Of a stretch of DNA of 64,000 nucleotides, positions 21,839-31,664 are shown piece after piece. Source of the DNA: Celoporthe dispersa (lineage: Eukaryota > Ascomycota > Sordariomycetes > Diaporthales > Cryphonectriaceae). Both the position numbers and the translations under genes were made by a program. The DNA lies in contig WAID01000006.1 of assembly GCA_016584495.1 (NCBI GenBank), positions 744,001 through 808,000 on the forward strand, given 5' to 3'. Below the pieces are notes generated by a model. That model was not told the origin of the DNA and searched no databases. It saw only the letters and a program-made list of their open reading frames with translations. Position 1 is the first letter of the stretch; each line of letters starts with the position of its first letter.

Positions 21839-22692
21839 TTTGGCTGGGGGGGGGGGGCGGTTCGCGGGCGCGATCGAGGGTTGAGCCGAGGGATGTAGTA
21901 GGTCGCCTGAGCAAAATGTGCCTACCGCCTTGCGGCAGGGTCAACAATCAGGGCATGAAACGAATGCCTGGAGCTATGCGATCATGATTCTCAACCTGAA
22001 TTGATGGATTAGGCCTGTGATGGGTGGAAAACAGATGATGAAGTTGGGGCTGAGGATGGAAGGAGGTTGGAATTGGGGTGCGGTTACGAGCTGGCCGCAT
22101 GAGTCGCAAACCACAGACAGGCGACAGGTACAACAGTGGGCAGAAACCCCTACGCAGCCAGCCTAGCCTTAGTCTAGTACCCTAGCAAGTCGCTCAACGG
22201 AGCCCTGGAGGATGCGGTGGGGTCTGCAATACTCCAACTGCACACAGTATTCTTGTGTGACTTCTTGTAACAAAGGCATTGATGTGTGCCCAGCAGCCCG
22301 ATGTTCCAACCAGATTGCATTAAATCTATGACTTATCTCCTATTCAACCATATCACCTCGAGAGGCATGCTTCTCGCCGTGCTGTGTCACATGCCTGGGT
22401 GGTCTGCGGCAAGATGAGCTGGGAGGACTGAGCGCATCCCTCAGAGCCTCTAAAGGGGGCCTGCGTGCAGCCCCCTCCCCCCCTCAGTGATCTGCCAAGT
22501 CTACTGGTTGCGGCAGCGCGCACTACAGGCGCAAGACGCGTCAGGTTGAAGTCAACATCCAACACACTGGACGATACACCTCGCTGCGCTGAAGACACCG
22601 TCACCCCTTTTCTCGACTGTTCACCACACGATTACCCTTAGCGTTTGTACCTGTCGGTGTTTCTGTGGTTTCATCTTCGCCAAAATGCGACC
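21839..22692. other. Divergent promoter region HFI1 / GCP3
   Basis: Shared upstream region of two divergent housekeeping genes. It contains a G-rich run just beyond the HFI1 start (21846-21857). No further gene is seen. Confidence 0.5.
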
Positions 22693-25601
22693 ATGTCGCG
22701 CAACAACCAGAAGCATGTCGACGCTGGTATCAAGCAGCTCGTAGGGCACATCATCCCCAAGGCCAAGCGAGAGGAGGACAGGCTCTTCGTCCAAGAGACG
22801 GTGGACGAGCACATCGAGCTGGCACATGCGATCCTCAATGAGTAAGAGGACACCTACGCGCTGCATTCCCTTTCCAGTCCCTGGGCTCTGTTGACTTTCT
22901 ATGTCGCAGCAAGTCGTCCCCCGCTATCTCTGCCGATAGCAACCATGCCCACGACCTGATCAAGAAGAAGCTGGTCCAGACCAACCCAAGCGCCGCCCTG
23001 CGATTTACGAACCTCTACACACGCTTGCTTTCTGTCCCGGTGCTTCAACAGAAATGGGCCATCCTGTACCTTTTGTATCAGCTCGCCGACTCCCCAGACC
23101 CAGACGAACCTCTCCCGCTCGAGGCCTTGAGACAGATCGCTGGAAATAAGAGAGTCGAGGCCATACGCCGTAGTGAGACAGAGCCGGCCTCACAATCTTC
23201 GAAGACCGCCTCGAGGGAAGATGAGCAGTTCAGGGAAGCCTTCCAACCCAGTGGCCTGAGGAAATTCCCACCAGAGGAGGCGAGACGGGGCCCGGACGAG
23301 TCGAGAGGCGAGGACGAAATTGACGAGGCTGCCGTTGCCAGAGATGTCACCTTGAAGTCAAAATATCTTTCCGACAATCAGACCGAGCTCGACCCACCGG
23401 AAACCTCGCTTCTACGAGACCTACCGTTCACGCTTCAGGGACTGTCTTCGACTTCCCTGCCGTTCAGCAAGGAGGACAGTCTAAAGCTACCGCCCACACT
23501 CCCGCCTCCTCTGATATCTCTTCTACACAGCCTGGCCGAGCCTTCACTCCTGTACAAAAGCCTTACAGGCTGGGTCAAGACACCTGCGGGGGGGCTCTTG
23601 GGGCAGAGCCTGCGAGCTGCAGTGAATGAGGAGCTGAGGGCGTACTTGAGCCTGATTGCCACCCTGGAGGGCCAGATCCGACGCGCACTATCCTCTCTAG
23701 ACGAGTCTGCGCCACGAAATGGGATAGGGAAGGCCGGCGTGACATTAAAGCGGATGGTCGTCTGGACCCGAGAGGCAACGATGGGCCTGCGGCTTCTGAG
23801 TCTGATCGCGGAGGAATCGAAGAGCAAGAAGGGCGGCCAGCTGATCACCTTGATCCACGGCTTCTCGACCTCTCATGGCGATCCCATCGTTGCTGCTTTT
23901 GCAGAGCGCCTACTGGGCTCCGTGACAAGACCATTCTACGATATACTTCGGCGCTGGATATACGACGGCGAGCTGCAGGACCCATACCGGGAGTTCTTTG
24001 TGAAGGAACAGGATGCCAATGACGAGGAGCGGCAGGAACTCAAAGCTCGTGGCATGAGCAGTGTCTGGAACGACAAATATGAGGTCGAGAAGGGCATGAT
24101 ACCGAGCATCACCACGGACGACTTTGCCCAAAAGGTATTCCTGATCGGCAAGTCGCTCAACTTCATCAGGCATAGCTGCGGCGACGCCCCGTGGGTAGAC
24201 GACTACTCAAAGTCGTCATCCAAGGAGCTTCGGTATGGCGACACAGCAACACTCGAGGCGTGGATTGACGAGGCGTACAAGACTACGATGAAAAGGCTGA
24301 TGGACCTGATGACCGGCAAATTCCACCTCTTCCACCACCTCAAGGCTCTGAAGAGCTACCTCCTGCTCGGGCAGGGTGACTTCATCGCCCTGCTCATGGA
24401 ATCGCTAGCAGCCAACCTCGACCGGCCAGCGGGTGCACAGTACCGCCACACCCTCACAGCCCAGCTGGAACACGCCATCCGGGGCTCCAATGCCCAGTAC
24501 GAGTCTCCTGAGGTCCTCCGCCGTCTCGACGCACGCATGCTGCAGCTTTCGCACGGCGATATCGGCTGGGACTGCTTCACGCTGGAGTATAAAGTCGACG
24601 CACCTACGGATGTTGTCGTCACCGAGTGGGGCAACAAGCAGTACCTCAAGGTTTTCAACTTTCTCTGGAAGATCAAGCGGGTGGAATTCGCACTCTCGTC
24701 TACCTGGCGACGGTGTATGACAGGCGCGCGGGGTGTTCTGCAGACGAAAGACGCTGCGGTGCTCGAGACATGGAAGTCTACCCGTGGCGTGCTGGCAGAG
24801 ATGATCCACTTTGTCGGCCAGCTGCAGTACTACATCCTGTTCGAGGTGATCGAGGCAAGCTGGGACGAGCTGCAGAAGGGCATCGCCGAGGACGACTGCA
24901 CGCTGGACGACCTGATCAAAGCACACTCCAAGTTCCTCAGCTCCATCACGCGCAAGGGTCTTCTCGGCGCCAAGCGAAAGTCTTACCACGAGCCAGCCGC
25001 GGGGAGCGAGGACCGGAATGGCTACCTTGTCCAGCTCAAGGACATCCTCGACAACATGCTGTCGTACAGAGACTCGGTCGACGGATTATACTCATGGTCC
25101 GTGTCGGAGTTCACGCGCCGGCAGGAGGCGGACGTACGCACGAGCTCCGCGACCGCCGCAGCGGGCAGCGGTACGGGGGGTATCTACCGGCAGCTCTTCC
25201 CGTCCCGCCAGCAGGGACACGTCAAGACGGCCTCGGCGGCCACATCCACCCGCGGCTCACAGCCCAACACGCCCATCGTCGAGGCCCCCACCTTTGACGA
25301 CCCCTTCGCCTCGTTCGACTCCGCCGGCGGGCTGGTCTCTGAGCTCCCCGCCCTGGAGGAGCGGCTGAGGATGCTGGCCGCCGCCTTCCAGAAGAAGCTG
25401 TGCGCCCTGCTCGGGGACCTGGCGTACCAGCCTGACGTGGACCTGCGCTTCCTGGGCGTCGCGATGAACTTCAATGACGCGTATGTGCCCATGAGGCCCA
25501 AGTCGAGCAGGCACCAGGGAGTGGGCTTGGCTGCTGTGGTGCCTGGGTCGGCGGTGCCTGGCACGGCGAGGAGTGAGGTCGACAGGACGAGACTGGGATG
25601 A
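22693..25601 (+). CDS. SPC98: Gamma-tubulin complex component 3 (Spc98/Alp6/GCP3)
   Basis: GCP3 binds gamma-tubulin and forms, with GCP2, the small complex that nucleates microtubules at the spindle pole body. Exon 1 is 22693-22841 (MSRNNQKHVDAGIKQL...) and exon 2 is 22910-25601; the 68-base intron (GTAAGA...GCAG) splits an Asp codon. Start choice: ACCATGTCG at 22693 has better context than the non-ATG frame opening upstream. The product is 946 residues. Landmarks are the N-terminal GCP domain segments GWVKTPAGGLLGQSLRAAV and NEELRAYLSLIATLEGQI, the GCP core FLIGKSLNFIRHSCGD, MTGKFHLFHHLKALKSYLLL, and the C-terminal YLKVFNFLWKIKRVEFALS. A Gly/Ser/Thr-rich linker near residues 790-830 precedes the last helices. 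The frame is intact over 2.7 kb. Confidence 0.94.
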
Positions 25602-26521
25602 GCTGAGAGATCATATGAGGGCCTGGAGGCATCAATGAGCGTGCCGGGCCCAGTCCTGGCCGGCCATGTAGATGCTTACGGGAAGGTTGTGGCGTTCGGT
25701 GTCTCGACCTTGAGAGCTTTTGGGGGACCATTTCTGAGAAGAGAAAACAATGATACCAATTAAATACTTCTTCCCTCTGGGTGTGATGCAAGCCAAACAT
25801 CGCATCGCTGTCGAGCCACCGCCGGGCGGAGAATAGTGACAACGGCCTGTGAGAGAGGAGAGGGACCTCGCGGGACACGTACCCAACAGGGTCTGCTGTG
25901 GTTCAGGACATATGCATTGCTGTGTAGTATAGCCTCGGCAAGGAACTGCGTCCACGAGGGCGGGCTGGGTCGACCTACCGATCCAGGTAAGAGTTTCCCA
26001 ACAAAGTAAACAATTCGCTGCGAGCGTACGTCCAAGGATTGATGCATAGAAAGGCCCGCAGAATCTCGAGCAGCCAGGCTAGAGACAGAAAGGAAAAAAC
26101 AAGAATTAAATAGAAATTCCGGGGAAGGACTGCAAAGGGCAGGTCAAATCTTGAGACCCGGACTCTGTCCTGTCTTGCTAGGTCTGGTAGTGGGACTCGC
26201 GCCTCCAATTCTGCAACCCATGTCGACCCGACTTTCTAGATGGGGCAATCGGGCCCCGATGACAAGGCTCGTGCATATGCCGTCGTAACGCAGCTACTTA
26301 CAAGCGCATGGCTTGTTGATCCAAAAGCCAATGCCGTAAAAGAGGGGAAGAGTTCCTGATATATATGTATTATATGTATATTATATATCCTGAGCATTAA
26401 TTATGACTGATGGTTTAAAAAGCCCGTCTGCGGACGACGACTGCCGACCAAGCCCTGAGCCTTCCTTCTTCTCCAGGCCGCCCACTGTCAGAACCAGCCA
26501 GTCCTGAGCCACGCTGTCAAG
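25602..26521. other. Intergenic region upstream of the cutinase
   Basis: No gene is recognised. An AT-rich patch at 26356-26390 and a TTTAAAAAG element near 26414-26422, about 100 bases before the cutinase start, are plausible core promoter elements. Confidence 0.45.
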
Positions 26522-27428
26522 ATGAAGTCCATCCTCACCTCGGTCTCCTTCCTGCTCAGCCTAGGCGTCGCCCTCGCGGCCCCGGCCCACCAAGGCCTGG
26601 AGGTCCGCTCGTCCTCCCTCGTCCGCCGCAACTACACAGACCTCTACGCAGACCAGCTCGTCGACGGCACGGCCTGCAGGGACGTCACTGTCATCTACGC
26701 CCGCGGCACCGACCAGCAGGGCAACATCGGCGAGCCTACAGATGTGGGCCCAGAGTTTCTCGATGACCTTGGGGTCTATGTTGGCATTGATTATCTGGCT
26801 GCGCAGGGCGTGAACTACTCGGCGGATGTTGCTGGGTTTGAGGAGGGTGGTGATCCTACGGGGAGTGCGCTTATGGCGAACCTGACGAATCTTGTGCGTG
26901 AGACGGATGGAAGATGCTTGCTGAACTCTCTTTTCTTTTTCTTCTTCCTCTTCTTCAGGGTTAGTAGAGAGATGATCTTAGCTGACTGGTGTTGTTGTTG
27001 GTGGTGCAGGCCTACGAGCAGTGTCCTGACACCCTCCTCGTGCTCTCTGGGTACAGCCAGGGTGGACAGCTGGTCCATAACGCCGCCGATATGCTCTCAA
27101 CTGAGGTTACCGACTTTGTTGCTGCTGGTACGTCTGAACCTCCTTGAAGCCCCAAGAGCGATCATCTGATTAAAATACTTGTAATAATCTAACCCTCCTC
27201 CCCTGCCTCCCCTCCCCCCCCTTTTATTTAGTCCTTATCTTTGGAGACCCAGATGATGGCGAGTCCGTCGGCGACATCGACTCTTCCAAGGTGCATATCA
27301 TCTGCCACCCTCTCGACGGCATCTGCAAGGGCACGAGCATCGTGACCCCGGCTCATCTGGACTACCAAGAGGATGCAGATGCAGCGGCGCAGTGGGTTGC
27401 TGAAGAGCTGGGATACTCGGTCTCATAA
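26522..27428 (+). CDS. Secreted cutinase (carbohydrate esterase family 5 type)
   Basis: Cutinases hydrolyse the polyester of plant cuticle; they are secreted serine esterases. Three exons, 26522-26893, 27010-27127 and 27232-27428, give 228 residues, the normal family length. The N-terminus (MKSILTSVSFLLSLGVALAAPA) is a signal peptide. The family block VIYARGTDQQGNIG carries oxyanion-hole residues. The nucleophile is Ser140 in GYSQGGQ. Asp and His of the triad are visible in ICHPLDGIC and TPAHLDY, and paired cysteines flank them. Introns have GTGCGT and GTACGT donors and CAG/TAG acceptors. The only other extracellular enzyme in the window is the oxidase at 34.5 kb, so the cutinase looks like an isolated gene among housekeeping loci. 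Confidence 0.93.
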
Positions 27429-27445
27429 TTAAGCATCATGACGGG

Positions 27446-27487
<42 letters not shown>

Positions 27488-28032
27488 CGGCGTGGCCAGG
27501 GAAACAGAGTCCAGTAGAAAATTGATGTGTGATGTTTTTTTCTCTTTCTTTCTTTTTTTCTTCTTTTAGCTTGATACTTGGGATCTTCATGAACAGTTCA
27601 TTCTGCAATATTATAAAATCTTCACCTCAGAGAAACCAGAGAAAGGCCACACAGATTTGTTTGCCTGCAAAACTTCCCCCCTACTTTTGGGTTGCTATTT
27701 TGTTAGTTGCCTTTCGTGGACTAGTGCAGGGTCCACCCCAGAACATCCCTGTCAGGTCCCTTCCCGCCTGGAAACGCGTCGCGAAGGGAGAGGCGCGTCT
27801 TGTTAATTGATGATCGATGATTGATTTCCAGATGACGACAAGAATTTGCCATTGCACTGCAGCCAACCACCCACCACTACCACCGCCACCTCCACCACCA
27901 CTCCTCCATATAGTCAACAGCAACGGTGACTAATCACCTGTCAACAGATCGAATCCTCCGTCTTCACCAGGGCGGGGTCCTACATCATCTGCTACGTACA
28001 CAGCTCTCCTCCTCCCAGACAAGACGGCTGCC
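27429..28032. other. Intergenic region between cutinase and DPB2
   Basis: Holds the GA microsatellite listed separately, a T/C-rich stretch (27535-27570) and the DPB2 leader. No gene is seen. Confidence 0.45.
27449..27484. repeat. (AG)18 dinucleotide microsatellite
   Basis: About 18 AG units starting 21 bases after the cutinase stop codon, so very likely within its 3' untranslated region. Confidence 0.93.
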
Positions 28033-30612
28033 ATGAATCTCAGCCCGAGCAAGCGTCGCAAACACAAGGACATCGCGGGCGCCATGTTCACCGGCCGCGG
28101 CGTTGTCCCCCTCCCTGCCGAGGCCCCCTCCTCCTCTCCAGCCTTCGGAACCCCAGCCCACCCCTTACGGCCCTTCAGCGTGACGGCCAACACCAAGCAG
28201 GCGCCCATCCTGCCCGTCCTCCTCCCGCCCGCGACCCTCCGACCCCTCGCGTTCCGCACCTTCACGAAGAAACACTCCCTCACCCTGACCTCGTCCGCGC
28301 TGCAGGAGCTGGCCACCTTCATCGGGCGGCACTGCGGCTCCGGATGGCGCGAGGAGGGCCTGGCGGAGAAGGTGCTGGAGGAGGTGGCGCGGGCGTGGAA
28401 GGCCAGGAACGGCGGCGTCATCGTCGACGGGGCGAGCCCAGAGCTGAAGGAGATCCTGAGGGCGCTGGAGGGTAACATGAGCGGCGGGCGGATCGCTACC
28501 GACCCGCGGGGGCTCAGCCGGCAGAATAGTCTCCTGCTGGACGTCCAGCAGCAGGAGGACGACCTGACCAACGCGAGGCTTGGGCTGCGGCCCACCTCGG
28601 CGCTGGCGAGGGAGGAGAGCGGCAAGAGCTTTGGCATGTCGTCACTCGAGGTCGACGAGGAGGAGGAGGACGACGACGACACCCGGGATCCCAGGAGGTG
28701 GCTGAAGGTCATCAGCGCGCTGGAGCAGCCACGGTTCATCTACAATGTCGACAAGAAGCACTTTGAAAAGTATGTGGGGGGGAGGCGGAGGGTTGTTTCC
28801 TTTCCTTTCTTTTTGTCATTACTATCTACTTGCGATGCTGACGAGACCCGTGTTGTTTTCAAAACAAACAGGGAGATGCGGAAACCATCCCTCATGCCGC
28901 CCGCCTCCCACAGAACTGTCGTCTTCCGCAACCGCTTCAACGTCATACACCAGCGCCTGTTACGCAACGAATCCTTCCAGACCTCTGCAGTCGTAACCGC
29001 CCGGACAACCTCCCTTCGACGCTCCGGCGCCTCCTCCTCCTCCGCCTCAGCACACCAGGTCCACAAGATTACCCCAATATCCAACCTCCTCGGCCGCCAC
29101 GGCAGCCAACACATGCTCCTCGGCATGCTGACTGTCCTGCCGACCGGTAATCTCGCCATCAGCGACCTCACGGGCTCGATCAAGCTCGACCTGACCCAGG
29201 CGCAGGCGATACCCGAGGACTCGGCCTGGTTCACCCCCGGCATGATCGTCCTTGTCGACGGTGTGTATGAAGAGGAGGATGACGACGCTGCCGGCGGCAG
29301 CAAGGTCGGCCTGAGCGGGAGCTCTGGCGTCGGGGGCGTGCTCGGCGGGAAATTCCAGGGTTTCTTCATAGGGCAGCCGCCTTGTGAGAAGCGGCGGGTT
29401 ACGCTCGGGGCCAGCGGCCCCGACAGTGATACCATCGGAGGCGGGTTTGGCTGGATTGATTTTCTAGGCGTGGGGAGCGAGCGGGCCATGGGCTCGCGCA
29501 TGCGAAGGGTGCAGCAGAGGCTACTACGCAGGCCACCCACAGACGATGATCCCGACCGGGGCCGCGGCAGGATCGTCGTGCTGGGCGAGATGAACCTCGA
29601 CCAGCCGCGGACGCTCCAGGCCGTCAAGAAGATCCTGTCGGCCTACGCCAACGAGCCCGAAGGGGCGGCCCCGCTCTGTTTCGTGTTCACGGGCAACTTC
29701 GCGCAGCACGCGGTCATGGCCAGGGGCGGCAGCGGCGGCAGCGTGGAGTACAAGGAATACTTTGACTCTCTGGCGGCCGTGCTGGCCGAGTTCCCCATGC
29801 TGTTGACGTCGGCGACGTTTGTGTTCGTGCCGGGGGATCATGACGGGTGGGCCTCTGCGTTTTCTGCCGGGGCTGCTACGCCGTTACCGAGAAAGCCAGT
29901 GCCGGATCTGTTCACGAGCCGGGTGAGGAGGGCGTTTGCCAGTGCGGGCCATGAGATGGGCAAGAAGGAGGACGGCGGCGGTGGTGGTGGTGAGGCGGTG
30001 TTCACGTCGAACCCGGCCAGGCTGAGCCTGTTTGGACCATGTCACGAGATTGTGCTGTTCAGGGACGACATGACGGCCCGGCTCAGGAGATCAGCCGTTC
30101 GCCTCAAGAAACCACGAGGCACAGAAGGAGAGACAGCAGAGAACGGCGACACGGCTCCCGGCGACGACATCAGCATGTCGGGCGCCAACGGCGCACAACC
30201 TCCTCAAGACAAGGGCGACGACGACCACGACGACGGAGACGACGCGATGGACATCGATCCCTCGACCCCACGCAAGCCCAAGGCCAAGCCAGCAGACGCC
30301 GACCCCGAAGTCCCCTACGACGTCCTCGCGGCGCGCAAGCTCGTCAAGACGGTCCTGGACCAGGGCTACCTCGCCCCCTTCAGGCAGTCGGCCCGCCCTG
30401 TGCACTGGGACTATGCGAGCGCGCTGCACCTGTACCCGCTGCCCACGGCCATGGTGCTGGTCGACACCACGGCGCCGGCCTTCTGCGTCACGTATGAGGG
30501 CTGTCATGTGGTGAACCCTGGGGCGCTTCTGGTTACCGGGCGGAGGGGGTTGGCCCGGTGGGTGGAGTATGAGATTGGGAGGACGGGAAAAGTAAGGGAG
30601 GTCTTGTTCTGA
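28033..30612 (+). CDS. DPB2: DNA polymerase epsilon subunit B (Dpb2)
   Basis: Dpb2 is the essential second subunit of leading-strand polymerase epsilon, linking it to the CMG helicase. Two exons, 28033-28769 and 28872-30612, give 825 residues. The 102-base intron (GTATGT...ACAG) is a multiple of three without in-frame stop, so the unspliced frame stays open. Splicing joins KKHFEK to EMRKPSLMPP. Features are an N-terminal helical domain (TSSALQELATFIGRHCG), then an OB-fold with HKITPISNLLGRHGSQHMLL and GMLTVLPTGNLAISDLTGSI, and an inactive calcineurin-like phosphoesterase domain with VLGEMNLDQPRTLQAV, CFVFTGNFAQ, VFVPGDHDGW and LFGPCHEIVLFRDD. An acidic insert (DDDHDDGDDAMDIDPSTP) precedes the C-terminal HLYPLPTAMVLVDTTAPAF. 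The frame is intact. Confidence 0.94.
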   Translation: MNLSPSKRRKHKDIAGAMFTGRGVVPLPAEAPSSSPAFGTPAHPLRPFSVTANTKQAPILPVLLPPATLRPLAFRTFTKKHSLTLTSSALQELATFIGRHCGSGWREEGLAEKVLEEVARAWKARNGGVIVDGASPELKEILRALEGNMSGGRIATDPRGLSRQNSLLLDVQQQEDDLTNARLGLRPTSALAREESGKSFGMSSLEVDEEEEDDDDTRDPRRWLKVISALEQPRFIYNVDKKHFEKYVGGRRRVVSFPFFLSLLSTCDADETRVVFKTNREMRKPSLMPPASHRTVVFRNRFNVIHQRLLRNESFQTSAVVTARTTSLRRSGASSSSASAHQVHKITPISNLLGRHGSQHMLLGMLTVLPTGNLAISDLTGSIKLDLTQAQAIPEDSAWFTPGMIVLVDGVYEEEDDDAAGGSKVGLSGSSGVGGVLGGKFQGFFIGQPPCEKRRVTLGASGPDSDTIGGGFGWIDFLGVGSERAMGSRMRRVQQRLLRRPPTDDDPDRGRGRIVVLGEMNLDQPRTLQAVKKILSAYANEPEGAAPLCFVFTGNFAQHAVMARGGSGGSVEYKEYFDSLAAVLAEFPMLLTSATFVFVPGDHDGWASAFSAGAATPLPRKPVPDLFTSRVRRAFASAGHEMGKKEDGGGGGGEAVFTSNPARLSLFGPCHEIVLFRDDMTARLRRSAVRLKKPRGTEGETAENGDTAPGDDISMSGANGAQPPQDKGDDDHDDGDDAMDIDPSTPRKPKAKPADADPEVPYDVLAARKLVKTVLDQGYLAPFRQSARPVHWDYASALHLYPLPTAMVLVDTTAPAFCVTYEGCHVVNPGALLVTGRRGLARWVEYEIGRTGKVREVLF

Positions 30613-30959
30613 GCAATATGGGGGCGTTGGCTGGTGGAAATGAATGATGCATCACGAGCATGTAGACTATCTGCGCGACGAATAAGGCCCATGTTCACCA
30701 AGTTCAGCTGCCCACTTTACTCGGTGAACCTCTTAGACCTCTAGGAGGCTTATGTGAACCTGCCCGCGAGCCTTGAGCATCAAGACGACGGGCCTTTCGT
30801 ATGATGTAGAGACACCAGCTTGCTGCTCAAGCTGGGATTCAGCCTCCAAGATGACAGGCAACTCGACCCAATCCCATTCCAGGCAGGTCCCTCAACGTCT
30901 CTTTCTCTTCACACCGGTAGACCTCCCGTAATTTGCCGAGACTGACCCTCCCTCCCTTC

Positions 30960-30984
30960 TGTGTGTGTGTGTGTGTGTGTGTGT
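30960..30984. repeat. (TG)12 dinucleotide microsatellite
   Basis: Twelve TG units in non-coding DNA downstream of DPB2. Confidence 0.9.
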
Positions 30985-31640
30985 ATTTAACCACGAGACA
31001 AGCCATCACTCGTACTCGGCGCGGTACAGAGTTCAGATTGACTTAATTCCTGATGGCTTGTCTTGATCACTGAGATGTGTCTAGATTAGAAGATTTTGTG
31101 TAAAGACGATGGGCAGGTCTCTGTGTAGGCTCACTCTCCTTCGCGATCGGTCAATGTCATGGTCTTCTTGTCTCCTAGGTCTTCTTGAGAGAAGAAGCAA
31201 AGAAAAGAAGCAAACAACATTACTTTTCTGGGTTTTTGTATCACATCTGCTAGGATGATGTGTTTACGATGAGAATCCATGAATACATTCTTACAGCTCA
31301 TTATCAATCCACTTGCTTCGTTGATCCGTCATAGCTGGCTTCAAGCAAACCTCCTCAATCCGCCGCCACCTTGAGCCTCTGTGTAGCCCCAAACCGAACA
31401 AATACGTAAAAGATGGTATCGAGTCCGAGCCCGAGCCCGAGTATATGCTTGCAAGTGGTTTTGCTTGAGCGGGTTTCTTTTTTTTCCCTCTCTTTTTCTT
31501 CCCAGGTCAGCTTGTGCTAGAGGTCTCTTCACCAGCATCATCACCATCAACAAGTATTCGTTTTCTTGCTGAACCAGTGATCCTGCATTGAAGCGCCAGG
31601 CAGAATGCTACAGGCAGAATACTTCCTTCCCTCCCTCCTC

Positions 31641-31664
31641 TTTTTTTTTTTTTTTTTTTTTTTT
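31641..31664. repeat. T24 homopolymer
   Basis: Twenty-four consecutive T in an otherwise mixed, pyrimidine-rich intergenic region. No retroelement body is recognisable next to it, so I do not call a poly-A tail of an insertion. Confidence 0.9.

Noticed and set aside
31641..31664. T24 run as the tail of a retroposed element
   Set aside because: No target-site duplication, SINE-like body or LINE protein sequence could be seen beside it.
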